A DNA stretch of 64,000 nt from Bemisia tabaci. Taxonomy: Eukaryota > Arthropoda > Insecta > Hemiptera > Aleyrodidae. The notes under the pieces were generated by a model. The model ran no database searches and was not told the DNA's origin. It saw only the letters and a program-made list of their open reading frames with translations. Every line of letters begins with the position of its first letter. Position 1 is the stretch's first letter. Position numbers and translations under genes: made by a program. The stretch spans positions 1 to 64,000 of the forward strand of contig NC_092796.1 of assembly GCF_918797505.1 (NCBI RefSeq). The letters run 5' to 3'. Shown one piece after another: positions 43,881 through 58,000 of this stretch.

Positions 43881-45489
43881 GGAACTCGGGAGAGAAGTCT
43901 CGGAAGCCGGATCTTGGGATGTTTGCACGGCGGCGACGGAAATCAGGGCGACGGCGGACGGCAAACAGGGCTGGCGGCGCCTTGACCCCATTCGGACACT
44001 CATCGAGATGGAAAATCAGTCAGCGTTGATAAGCCGATCGCGTAGAATGCGTCAACAAGTGCATACTTTTAGGCACTCACCTCGTGCAATTAGTCCAGTT
44101 GCACCGGCATCATGGAATGGCACTGGGATTTCCCCCCTCCTCTTTGAGACCGTGCAGAAAAACACTTTCTCTTCCCGGTTGCTTGGGAATTTAGGTCAAT
44201 TGATTTTTTCATTAGTGGAGGTCAAACTGCACTTTACAATTACTACAGTTGGAATATGAACGCTTCAACCTTTTTTTTTTTTTTCATCGGGACCAGATGA
44301 TCGGGTGATAATATGCATTATACGGATTTAACCGGAATCAGCCTGTTTCCGTTTCACGTTGCCTGATTCTATCTGATTTTTTTTCTTTCTTTCACCGAGA
44401 ACATAATTACCTTACGCCTTTGAACATTCTATGAATTTACCCCAGATTATGAAGAATATACTCGCACGATTCCAAGCTTCAGGGTTGCTTAATTTTCTGT
44501 TTTGATAGTGAAACATGATAGAAAATTAGGCAGCGTCTGATGTTCTTAGGTTGATTTTGATTTGATAGCGAATCTCTGGAAGCCGTTTACACAAAACTTG
44601 CTTCTCGGAAGCCGTGGTTGATTCGAATCATCATCAATCGCAGTCCCTTGAAATATTTGCGAACAACTATGAAAAAACAACCAGCCGTTTAATAATAATT
44701 ACTGAGAAAAGAAGTAGACGAATCGATGGTGAAATTAGAAACCAACTCGACTGTAACGTCTCAAAATCTCTACGTTTATCCATTTTCTCAAAGTACAGAG
44801 AACTATTATCATCGCTTATAATCTTCTCTAATTCCCCTTCCCCACCCAAATTTTCACATGGGGAAATGTCTCTTGTGGTTTTCAAAAATTAATACAGAAA
44901 ATGTTCCAAACTATAAAAAGAAGGATAACGGGAGGTTTCAAATTGAAATATGCGTTTTCTCAGCTCCACACTCGAGGCACATTGAATCTGGCTCTTAACC
45001 CAACAGTAATTTATCCTCGAATATCGCCAGGGTAGTTTTGTAAACGTATCCGATTAATTATTTCTATTAAAGGATATTGTTATCACACCATTGAAACCTG
45101 TCAGATCAAAAACCAAAAGAGGTTGTACGCGGTGGAATTTAAATACCCTTCGTTTTGACTTATTGATAAGATACAACACAAATACTACGCGTTTATGAGG
45201 GATCAATCGAGAAACTCAATATCAGAAGTAAGGATTTGCATTGGCAATAGAGATTCAGATCAAACTCTGAGGATACAACTATTTGAACTCTTAGGAGATG
45301 ATTTTGCCTACTCGGCGGATAGAAGGCGAATACCCAGCTGTGTTGCTCACTTGCGCTCTTTCCATCGCACACGGCAGCCTAGTTCGACCTCACTTTGACT
45401 GGTTGGACAAAATCAGATTTGAAGAATCGAAACCTTAGGGATCTCTCACTTAGTTCACGAGCGTGAGTCCGCAAAAAGTACCATCGGTA
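43881..45489. other. no gene recognised; upstream of the first visible TPS exon
   Basis: Short ORFs (43837-44259, 44614-44892, 45195-45398) lack motifs. An unseen 5' TPS exon carrying the start codon could be here, but I cannot identify it. Confidence 0.4.
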
Positions 45490-45698
45490 CACTGAAAAAA
45501 ATGGTATGCTGTTTTAGCACCTAGAATGTCAAAAAAGTGTCTGATGATCCTAGGACGCTACCTTGATTGCCCACGCAGTTGAATTTGCACTCATAGGATG
45601 TAAAGTAAACTGCAAGGGCAGTAAAAGCAGCATCTTGGGATCACCAGACACATTTTTGGCATCCTATGTGCTAAAACAACATATTATTTTTTTCAGTG
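45490..45698. repeat. palindromic MITE flanked by TA
   Basis: 209 bp with ends CACTGAAAAAAATGG and ATTATTTTTTTCAGTG and TA outside both ends. Inner arms pair around TGTTTTAGCAC and GTGCTAAAACA. It resembles 2619-2830 in size and ends. Confidence 0.8.
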
Positions 45699-45918
45699 TA
45701 CTCTCCTATATTCACTGTCAACTTTTTATGAAATAGCTTCAATCGAAGCAAAATAAATTTTAGCCTGGTTGAAAATTTCTTAGCCTGCACACGTACTAAT
45801 AGGTATGTTAGTTAAGCATCTACACGCCTGAATTAACTATTTCTCCACTCTTTCTGTGTCTGTCTGATAAATTTAAGTCACTACTAAGTACTAAAGTCTT
45901 GGTTTCTTAAATGTGCAG

Positions 45919-46030
45919 GTGCTCCCATCTCCGGGAAAGGAGGAATTAACGCACCTCTCATTGTGGTGTCCAACCGACTGCCATTCGTCCTACACAGAAA
46001 CAAAGATGGAACCCTTGAGAGGAAACAAAG
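45919..46030 (+). CDS. TPS: TPS exon a: SNRLPFVL
   Basis: 112 bp, acceptor TGCAG and donor GTAAGT. It encodes GAPISGKGG, then APLIVVSNRLPFVLHRNKDG, the start of the GT20 fold. The first two bases finish a codon from an unseen exon; an in-frame stop upstream shows it cannot be the initial exon. Confidence 0.93.
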
Positions 46031-49000
46031 GTAAGTTGTATTAAATTATAGCTCACTAGTTTTCAATATTTTCTTAACACTCCTTAAAGAATATTTCATC
46101 AGTCATCCTCGATGCTTTTTGAGCTCTGAATTTTGAACATTTAAAAAATATTGGTGCTTCAAAAAGTCAAATTGTAACGATAAAACAAGTGTGTTCACTG
46201 GTTTTTCAATATTTCAAATTATGAATGGGCAAATTGCAAAATATTGCAGTGGGATTTAGGACAGCACTACGCGACAGTTGCGAAAGCGCCTTCAAGTAGG
46301 GGTGATGCAATATGGGATGCAGTTGATCACATCCCATAATGACGCATTATGCTTGCTGTTGGTTTAAATGCAATTGTGGATGCCTCGATTTGAACAAAAA
46401 CGTGAGACCTATGAATTACGAAAATGCATATCTAAAGCAGAGATTCTGCACTGACGTATCCATAAGCTAAGCCATCACAGCACTGTTGTGCTGTGAAGAA
46501 AATGTTTAAGAAAATTAAGAAATACGTGCGACACATAAAAAACAGTTTATGTGCCATCCTCAAATTATAAAATGTGCCCGGGTAGATGTTATATAGCTGA
46601 TTGTGAAAATGATCTCCTTAACTTTCCATCATTTCGAAAATTTCCCCTAAAGACGGATTTTTCTAAGAAACCTCTGATTGAGGAAAACCGAGGTAATTTT
46701 TGGCACCGTAACAAGTATACGTAAAAATAACTCGTGACTCGGGAACAACAAGATGTATACTGAATCGTCTTTGAAGTGAGATTTGCCTACTTTTAAGCTC
46801 TCTGCGCGTATTAACAGGAATACAAACACAGCCCTTCGCAAAAAAAAGAAGGAAAAACAGATTTATGTCTCGGTTCCAACACGGTAGTGGATCAGGCCTC
46901 TTCAAGACTGAATTCATCAATCTGTATACGTAATCTACCATCAAAATCAACAAACACTGTAATTTTAACCAATATTAGTATTTTTTCCCCCTGATAATAC
47001 GCTAATCTACAAGATAATCAGTGTAAATGCATTCTTCATATTTTAAGGATTGTGTCAGGAAACACGCAGAAGGAATTTATTAAAAAAATAATGGAGTTTT
47101 CTTGTACGAGAGAAAAAAAACGTAAAATTTGTGATGAGACTACGGCGTTCTTATTTTATTCAGCATCATTCACACCAGTTGCTTCGAGCACTGTACCGGA
47201 AAAGCCAGGTATAGAGAAAACCATGGGATACACTACGGCGGCGAATGACGCCATACGTAACTCCTTTAGAAGAACGATGCCTCGATTAATATCGAAATTA
47301 ATAACTTCGCGTCTGGATCAAGTATAACTTTTTTGGGTAATCTGTGGGAGTCACGCATCAATTACGGCTGTGACTAGTGCATACGACTTGTTGTATTTCC
47401 AAACTAGCATCGGAGAATAACCCGGCCTTATCTTCGCGGTTCGACGGCGTAAGTGACATGCCTACGCATCGGTGATAATCCACCCCCTCCCCTCTTGTTA
47501 TCTTTAAATGAAACTAAGAAAATTGAAGAAATAGATTGGTTTGGAGTCTGATGTAATATATTGCACATACGTATAATGCGGGTTAGCACCGGGGATATCT
47601 TGTGGTATCTGACGAAGCACGTGTAATTACTGATAATGCATGTAATCTCTTAACTGATAGTAAAGAAGAGCTTTCGCCTAATTACTGTGGATCTTCAACT
47701 TCTGGTTTGGCGTATCGCCACCACTTTGATGTATTGTAGATTGCAGCTACTTCAGTACTTTTTTGGGGTGAGCTGAAATGTCAGTATACAATTCAATCAC
47801 CGAGAAATATGCGTACAAAAAATTAACCTTTGAAGCCTCATAAGTTCAAAAACTTTCTCTTCGATCGATGATGAATCTATATTAATGCTCGACTAAAAAC
47901 AAAGCTTTTGACCATATTTTAAGGTTGGACAGATGTTCTCTAATTTTATATCCCGTTTCATAGTGATTGATCTGGATGCTACCATTTCAATCTATCCAAA
48001 TAATCTTCCTCATATTTGAAATTTAAAATCCGTCAATCGCACACAGAACGACTTGCTCCAAAGCCTATGGCGTGACGAAGTTTTTTTGGGCCCCCCACAA
48101 AAATTTTTCTAGCCTGCTCTCCCCCTCCCGCCATTCTGATCCAATTCCAAAATGAAATTTTCACTCCCTCCCTTACCACCCGTTCACTACTGTCCCCAAA
48201 GCTCCTCCCCTCGTAAGGACCAAATTTCAAAAATTTTCGAGAAAATCGCTCTTCTCAACAGCTTATTTCAGTGGCTAAGGGCCAAAGAACCGTAACTACA
48301 TTTTTATCGATTCAAGAAATCTGTGCGCAAGTGTCATTGTCTGCGGCGTATTTTGCAAATTAAAAACTTTGTAGCTTAGGCCTGACGTAAGGTATCATAA
48401 TTAAACTTTGTGTAAAGTGTTGATATACAGCAAATTATCGCGGAAAATCGAGGAAAAAAATATTTTTTCTATAACACGGTTTCTATACACCACAAAGCTC
48501 ACGCTCGAATTGCATACTTTGTGCACATATTGATGCAGCTTAGTATAGTACACAGGTGTACCTTGAAACCCGATTTTTGAAATTTTCACTCAGATAACTG
48601 TCGTTACCTTTTTCCTGTGCAAAACAGGGGCAGAAATGTGGCTGTCAACTGTGCAGAAGTAACATAGATTCCATCAAAGAACTAGTGTCTGGCGAAAAAT
48701 TTGCTCAGTCCGTAGATTGGGCAATTTTGCCGACGGTGCGGAAATACACAAGACATTCCTCTTAAACACGGCAGTACTGGTTCGTCACCCTCGCGACTTA
48801 TTTTAGTCTATTAAATTATTTTGACATTGCGTAGAATAAGGGAATCCCATCGAATCAGTGATAAGCAAACTATCGCCGTGCACGATTTGTGGGTGGCACG
48901 TTTTCATCACTTTCATTTTAAAGAGCACCCCACACCTGAGTTCAATGTTTCCACACCTGCTATCAGCGTCTTCGAGTCATACTCCGTCTCATTCTTATCA

Positions 49001-52000
49001 CAATGTTCTCCTCCTCAATATTAATAATTATTTTTTTTTTCGCGACTTAATCTTAACACTTAGGAAATTTCCCACGGGGCGTCAAGTCTCAGAGGAGAGT
49101 GCAAGATATGAGACAGCCCTTTGAACCTGGACGTCATAAGGACGTTGGAGTTCTGTCAGGCCGTGAAGTTTTTTTTATCTTCTCAACAGATAGTATAATG
49201 CATGCTCTGCTGCATGTAGTCTTATCCTTGTTAATTTCTTATTTTTTTTCTTTTCATTTGCTGAAATATTTTGGAGGGAGCGTCTGGCTCTCACACAGAA
49301 AAGAAAATTAGCACAAAAATGAAGCAATCTACTTTCGTTATGTTTTCGTGATAATTTCAACGCTTCATATCGTTAATTTGTTCGAGGTCAAAATACAGAG
49401 TTAATTTATCGTCGGAAACAGCCGCTCTATACCTTCGAAATCATCTTCAAAGGTTACGAACCAAATAAATACGTTGGGGATGTAAACGATTTCTCTCCAA
49501 GCTTTTGCATTCACATTTAAATGTAATGACAGAATAATAGAGAAATTGTATAGAGAAGCGTGTTTTTTAGTTCCATGCAATTAAATGAGAAACAGGTTTT
49601 TACAAGTTCTTACTTTGCTTCAAAATCGCTGAAATTAAAGTTTTTCGAATTTCAATCATTCTAACAATTTTAAAAGTAGGGCCGTTAATCGTTGAAGCAT
49701 TCACGAAAAACTATCTCTTTATTCAGTAACGTTTCCTGAATGATAATTTAGAAGGGATAGACTTGACAGGGGAGATAAATGAGGGTTTCGCGCAATATCA
49801 TGTCGCCCACAATTTTTGAGGTAGAACAGGAAACATCTGCCATCTGCAATAAGTATGCATCCAATGATTTGTAATTTTGGTTTCCTTATGAGTCTGGCCT
49901 GCCGTAAATTAGGTTAAGCTTCATCGATAAATTTGAAAGCTAGCTCTGCTGTTATATTGAAATCTGTATGCTTGCTGATAAATTAATGATCTAAAAATTT
50001 CTGCTCCTCAAATTTCATGGGAGAAGCAGTGGTTTTCTTTCCGTACGTTCAGAAAATACCACAGGTTTTGATTAGACTTGTATCACAGGCGGTTAGCAAT
50101 CGCCGGCAATTTGCAAGCTCCGCGCTTGTCAATTCGTCATAAATTGCAATTGCAATAACATCGATGTGGTAAAGGTTTCTTTAGGGAAGAGATGCAAGGC
50201 ACGACCTCAGCTTGGAACGCCTTCAAATCCAGCAATACTCTCCGCTTTGCCGAGGAGTTAGTTTAGTTGCTTAACCTAACCAAACCCAACACATATTATT
50301 GATTCATTTCACAAACTCGCGAGTGCGCTAGCTGGTACCACACAATCAAGAAGAAGGAAATAACGTATGTTTGAATTCAAAGCATAAAAATCACTATTTC
50401 CTATCTCGTTTTTTCACTTGCAACTTGTTTAATTTGTTGATTCAACACGAACAGATTGCAATTTGACGGCGATTGCTGATTGCCTGCGACATATGTACGT
50501 ATAACTCTCCGCATAAGTATTTAAAAATATATTTTCTCAAAATTACACTTTGACTTCATGCCACTCTTTTTGGGAACACGAGTGCTCAGATTTCACGTCA
50601 AGGTCTAGGTTCACTTTTCTTTATTTGATTAAATCGACGGAATTTAAAGGAAAAGTGTGGATATTGAAAATATGCTAAATGATGATTTGTTTTGATTGCA
50701 GTGCCGGCGGTCTGGTTACAGCGGTGGCTCCAGTGGTCATCGACTACAAGGGTGTCTGGATTGGTTGGTCCGGCCTCTACGACATGAAACCGGACGAAAA
50801 GATACCAGAGTCTCACCCAGATGATCGTGCCCCAACTGCGGGTCTTCTTTCTAGTCAGGTAGCCTAATCTATCTCTGATTATATCTCATCTATCTAATCT
50901 ACATATCGTCACCATCGGGCCAAAGCATCACAAGCCCCTTTATTTTTTATAATAAAGATAAATTGTTCAACGAAGCTGTCCAAAAGTTTCACTGAATAGT
51001 CTTCGTGCTGCTGATAAAATGGACTGGAATTTTCAAACAGATTCAACCGACAATGTCTCTGTAAAAAATAAAATGGCGGCAGAAATTTTGAAACGTCGCA
51101 TGGCGCTTGTGATACTTCGGCCGGAGAGTGACGATATAATGAGTCAGTTGCACCCGAGAGATACAGCGGTGTGAAGAAACTTTAAAGAGGCTTAGCCCAA
51201 AAATTAGGATGGACATATCCGAAAAGTCTGAAATCCACACCTTCGCGCGCAATCTGCGTTGTTCGGAACACGCCGTTCCAAACTACCCGCGCCCAGACGC
51301 GGGAAATTGGGGGCAGTTTTTTAGTCACTGGAAACGAGCAAACGGTAACTACTTGCGGTCTCGGTGGTTGTCGGTAAATGCCGAAAGCTCTCGATTCGTT
51401 GTTTTTGTTCATTTGTTTTGTTTAAAAGCCAAACGTGATCTTTAATGGATGTCCATGCCTTGAGTTGTCATTTGTGCATTTCATCGATTTGCAGGTCACG
51501 TTGATAAATATTATGTTTAGAGTGGTCAGTTTTCGTCAACTGCAAGTTACCACGAGCTGCCGTTGCTTCTCTTCCTCCACATGAGATGACTGAAAACTGC
51601 CCCTAGACGCGGCAAATTTGAAAGGTCGTGTTCCAAATCACGCAAATTGCGCACAAAAGAGTAGCTTTCGATTTCGGACTTTTTTACGTGCCACCTTACC
51701 CAAGAGAAGTCGTTTTACGCGACTGTATCTTCCAGATTGTATCTGTAACAGGCGCATTCTACTTGAAAATAAGCCCAAGCTCCTTCGTTCTTCGTTACTA
51801 CCAACATAAAGAGTAAATTAATACATGGCATCGCACAGATGCGACTATATCTGCTTGATATTTGTGTGTGTTGCATTTTTGAAACATAAGAGCGAATTCC
51901 TGGTTAAGGTCGCAGCACCATTTTCCTTCCAGAATTAATGTGATACGGATTTAAGGTCATAGCCAAGTAATCAGTGTCAAAAAATACTGAGCGAAAGGCT

Positions 52001-55000
52001 AATTTCAGTGGTTAGTGCTTGTTCTGAGATCATCCTCATGGACATATGAGCTGAAACTTATTATGAATAACGTCATCGGTATATTTCCACTGGTCCCCGT
52101 TTTTTGTAACTGACCCAAGTGTTATATAGAGCTGGACTTAATGTCAGATATACTTTACAGCAGATTGTTTGTTTTTATTGATTATTTATATTTGATTATT
52201 ATATAACTTATATTTTGATTTTATTATTTGTTTTCTTCTTTGCAAATCACTTGGCTTTCGCACAACATTTTATTAATTTAAAGGCCTGGGGCACCTTTTC
52301 GCTATGAGCTATATGAGTTTTTTTAAAATCAATTTCTCCGCCATTTTTATGTAACTATACTACACATCAAAGCTGAATGCTTGGCCATTCTCATTTATGG
52401 CCCTTAAAACTAATACATTTTAAGAGAGATGGATTCCAGGCTATGAAATTACGATGTATCGTCAAAATATTAGAGAAAGAAGGTTATCTTATAATACCTT
52501 GATTTACAGATTATTCCAGTGAATGTAGACGAAAACGAGTTCGAAGCTTATTACAATGGATGTTGTAACGGAACGTTTTGGCCTCTGTTTCACTCTATGC
52601 CCGACAGAGCCGTGTTTCAAGCAGATACTTGGAAGGTGAGAAATTTTAATTTTTTACCTTGCCTCAAATAGATTTTGTAAAAAATGTCACATTTTTAAAC
52701 GCTCATTTAGATTGGTAACTGTATAGTTGGATGTCTTGGGCAAGATGATAATTGGTTTCACATAAGTCATTAAGTCATTAATATTCTATAAAGAAGCGAA
52801 AATTTCCTTTCATGCGCCAGGATGACAATTAAAGATGAAACATCTATTTTAAACTCCTCAGAGGACCATTTATGGCCAAATACCTAGTTGAAGGGAGGGA
52901 GGGGGGCTGAAACCTCAGAGAACTGATGGCCCTCCTCCCACAGACAGCTGTGACCTTATACATATAGCTGTTAAATACCAATTAGATCCTCTTGAGAAGT
53001 AAATGGGTCCTTTCCCCCTTCTTATACACCATAGAGAGAAAATGAAGTGTTTGCATCTTGATTGTTTACCCTGTAACATAGGCCGGTATAGGTACCTTAG
53101 CAAAATCCGGAATCTGAAGTATGAAAAATGGACCATACGTCCGCTTTTTTTGCTTACATCATATTATTTCTAACACTTTATATAGGATGAATTTTTTCCA
53201 TGAAATACACCATTTCCAAGAAATTCGATGATGAAAATCGTCCGTACCGACCTACGTCATCAAAAAAATCCAAGATGCCCGAAATGCAAAAAAAAATTCT
53301 TTTTTTTTCTCCATGCTTATACACATTCAAATGTTTTAGCTACACGTATGGATATGACGAGCAGTGCAGTTTAATGTCCTTAAAAGTAAATTAAAATCTC
53401 TTTCGGGGATTCATAAGAAAAATTGGATTGAGACCTTTGAAAACTTCTCTCAGAATGCAAATGCGCTAATTCATTTCCACCAAATAACTGTTTCTCATGA
53501 ATTCAAAAATTCAAAATGAAATTTTTCTTTATTCCTTTGTCAACTTGTAGGCATACTGCAGAGTGAACGACTTATTCGCGAAAGCAACCCTGGACGCTTT
53601 GAGGCGAATCTTGAAGGAGCTTGACGAGGAGGGAAAAACTGAGACTCTGCCCGTAGTTTGGATCCATGACTACCAACTTTTCACCGCGGCCACAACCATC
53701 CGTCAGGTTTGTCTTTCATTTATTTCCTTGCGTGTGGGTTTCACACGAGATGCTTTCAGAATTTCTACCAATACACCCAGATCTGTAGATAACACCATGA
53801 AAAATGCACAAAAATAGCTAATGCAATAGACTTTTCGGGGTGATTCAGATCTTGTAATAATTTAGAGGTTGACGGATTTGCAAATATTTTTTTAAAACAG
53901 ATTGGTGAAGTCAAGAATCTCTTGACAAAAGAAAAAGCTCTAATAATTACAGTTTACTGATCAAAAACTCATATATTTTTTGTCTTAAATTACAGGCCTT
54001 GATAGGTAGTAAATGAAACAAGAAAAATAAATTAGTAAAAACAAAGGGAAAATAAGCTTATGAGGCGAGTACTAGCGCCCAAAAATTTAAAAGAAAAAAA
54101 AAAATTACCAATAAGGGAGACAAGAGAGTAAAACTAAATAACTCAAGGTCTACCTGGGCCAGATTGCGCACTTGACTTACTGCCTCGGCGTAGTTTATAA
54201 TGAGGGGTCATCTCGATGCGCTGATTTTTCTCGCCAAGTTTCAAGTGCAGCGTATCGAAGAAGGAAAACATTGTAAAATTTGAGTGATTCATAAATTAAT
54301 TAAAGTGAGTTGATTCATTCTTTAGAGCCAATTTGACTTTCGAACCGACTGATTATGAACTACATAGATATTCAAGGATTTTCACTGATGAGAAATTTTT
54401 AGAATCCTCTTTGCTTTACAATGTTTTGCCAATCGCAGGCAATCTGTCAAATCAGGTATTCAGCTAAATGTATAGACGAAATAATAGTCAATTTCAAGAC
54501 TTACCAAATTTTGAAAATGTGCCTGATTTTCACTGATTTATTGTGATTTGATTCAGAGAATCCTGCCAGTTGCCGATTCTCAAAGAGTAGCAATATTAAA
54601 AATTTTAGCCTCACCTTTTCTATCAATTTTTTGAATTTTATAGTACAAGAATTAGCACATTTGTGATAAATATCCTTCGGTAAACCGGGAAGTGACTCAC
54701 AATTTTTACAGGGGATTTTTTACGCATTAATGTAAAGTTAACGTCAGAAATAGCGTGTAAATAACTCCGAATTTTAAGTCGGCAGAAAATCTGCCCCGCC
54801 GGTATATAAGTCTAACTTTGACGATCAGTTCATTAAAAGTGGAAACTCACCTTCTTTACTGTTCAATTGGGAGCGTTCCAAACGCAATGCGAAGTTATTT
54901 TATATAGTAACGAGCAACTTCGAGATAAATTTTAATTTATAAATCCATATACCCAAGTATAAAATGACCCGACACTTTACAAGGAGAATTTATCTACGCA

Positions 55001-58000
55001 CTTAGGCAGTCTGAACATAAAAAATTAATTGCAAAATCGCAGAAATTTAATTTGGGAGAACATGGATCGGATTCGACACATCAAGCAGGTGAGATTGTAT
55101 CAATTCCGATTGGTTCAACATGTAAACATAGCCTTAAAAGTCAGGAATCTGACGGAACGGATTTCTTGTGATGGATTTTTTATTCTTATGAGTATAAAAT
55201 GGCAATGAAAAGTGAGATTGTTAGGATTTTTCTCGTTTTCAGCCTTACCTACTTAAGTCCTAAAATTTTCGTTCGAGGTTATGTTCTATTGTTTTGAACC
55301 AAACGATACATATAATATAATAATAATAATAATATATATCTTTATTTGTTTTTGGCTTGCACATGGCTTCTACAAATGCGTCGAACCACTATCGAATACG
55401 ATCCATACGACTTGCTGTCAAATAGTGCTAACCTTGACTAGCAGTCTTTTAAAACTGAAAACGCACATCTTTTTCAAAGACAAACTGAAAGCGTTGCAAA
55501 TACGAAAGCGAGGGTCTCTAACGAGATGCAAAATATTTACATCCAGCTTTCACTTTGTAAACACGGGCCGGAAACGGTGGATAAACACGTTTCGGATAAG
55601 TCGAACGAGCGACATGGCTCCCGGTATCCATTGACCTATCAACCGATTCGCTGATAACATATTTGTCAATGTTTGTGAAGGCGATAAGCTCGTGAAAAAA
55701 GTCGAGTTTTTTCGTCGATCCTAAGGCGAGGGTCAAACTCCGGGCGAGACCCTCTCGCGAGCAGTGGCGTGGCGTGCTTTGCGATATATCGATTGATTTG
55801 CCATTTAAACCTATGGGAAAGGATCGATAAACAGGGTGTTCGCAGTGAACGCCTCAGTTATCGATTCTTTACCATAGCTTCAAATGGAGAAATATCGATA
55901 ATCGATCATTCACGTCTCGCCACTGCTCGCGGGGACGAATTCGACGATGCCGCCATTGCCAAGATGACCGCCATCGACCGCGTTTTAGGTCGTCGTGCGT
56001 GCATTAAGTTCGGCACCTTGCAGCGCTGATTTTCTCGACTGCCAAGTGGCACGTATACTCAAATCAAAAGTCGGCTGGGTGATTGAACCAAGCATGAATC
56101 GGACGCACCTCATGCGAAACTATTCTGTTTGCGTATCGCGAGCAAATAGGCATAGAACGGTCCATAAATCGTCGTGTCTTAGACAAAAGAGCGAATCTTC
56201 ATTCCAAGGTCCCAAAAGCTACCTACGGTATTAGCTTTTCACCCACAAAAATAACAGATTCGGTTTTAAATTCCGCTGATTCTTGACGGTACTCCCTGAT
56301 ATTCTCGATCAAATGCTCAATAGTAACCGAGTAAATCTAACATTTTCAGCGGAAATGTGGCAACATTGGAGAATAGTCCTGATTTTTTGTCTACCGAACA
56401 AAAAGATGACGTTAGGTTTTTGGGGAGGAGGGGTCTGGTCCAGGACTGCTTGACAAATTGTCTTGAAGTAGAGTAGGAGGGAGAGAGAGGACTTTCGTGG
56501 GAGAAGAAGGGATGAAAAAAATCGCAAGGAAAGTTTGATTTCATTAATGAATTCACCAATTTTCCAGGTTTTGTAAAGGTTACTTCATTCTCAGTATTTT
56601 ACACGGAATGCTGATTTAAAAAACCCGTTTGTCTTAAATGTCGATAGTTTAAACTCTACGCTTCAAATTTTCTATTAATTGTTTAAATTCACTATGTTTT
56701 ACAAAATAATGAGTAGTTTTGAGATCAATTGTTCAAGTTCAAACTTGGTTTTCTTTTAAACAACAAAAGTGTCACTATTACTGCATTAAGCTCTCCAAAT
56801 CCGTTAAGTTAAATATTTTTGAAAATCTAATAAGATCCTGTAGATTTAAAATTTAACCAATTTCTTCTCTATACCTAATAAATTACCGTGTCGACACTTT
56901 TATGTTTGCAAAAATATGTGGGACTTAAGTAAGTTTTGTTGATTCTAGGTTTGTGATGAAGAGAATTTGCGGTGCAAACTCGGCTTTTTCTTGCACATTC
57001 CTTTCCCATCCTGGGATATCATGAGGCTCTTCCCTTGGGACGACCAAATTCTGCAGGGAATATTGGGTAAGTGTTTTGAGTTGCGATTGACCTAGTACAA
57101 ATTATACCCTTTCCAGGGTAACATTAATTCAAATGCTTGCTTTTTCAGTAGGTACACGATGAATTCACAAGATAACATAGTTTCCCTGGTAAAAATTGGC
57201 AGTAGAATCTGTGTTCCAAAATACTATAGACGTAAAGCCGGCTGTAAGATTTCCAATTGCTTCTGTAGCCGGCTGTACAATTTCTTTTAGCCTTTTATGG
57301 CCGATGGCGACTAAGCAACAGCCAGACGATAAAGTTTATGCTAAACGTTACTAAATACGGATACTAGGCCTTAGTTAGTTTTTGGACCACCGCTCTATTT
57401 TTGTGCCGTAGTATCTTGATTTATTTTGCGAGGAACGTTCCGTACTTTTGAAGGATGCCTGACATTCTTAATATGTTGGAGCGCCTTCAATTTCTTATGA
57501 TACTGTGCAATACCTCTGGTGTGAAATAGTTTCTTCAGACGCCGTGGCACGCTGCGGCGCAGCGGGCGGGCAGAAAGCGCGAAAGGCGCATTGGCACCTA
57601 CAAACCTAACAGGGATACTTCACGCATTGCGCAATGCGTGAAGTATCCCTGTTAGGTTTGTAGGCGCCAGTGCGTCGCTGCTCCGCTTTGTGTTAGGCTC
57701 TAATAGTTTAATCTCGTGGAGTCAGCGTTTTTCAACTCATGACTTTGAAATGTTTGCACACTCTGTATGGATTATTCTCATTTTAATTGATGAAAAAAAA
57801 ACGTCTTAAAGGAAAATATAACGTGTGTTATTAAGGTAGTTCCATATCAAACTTAATTATTTCCAAAGCACACGAATTTCTACACAATTTCGTATAGCCT
57901 TTTATAGCCAATGGCGATTAAGTGTAAAGTCCGGCGATAGGAACTATATCCCGACTGTATAATTTTTTATAGCTTCGTATAGCCCGGCTATATGATTTGC

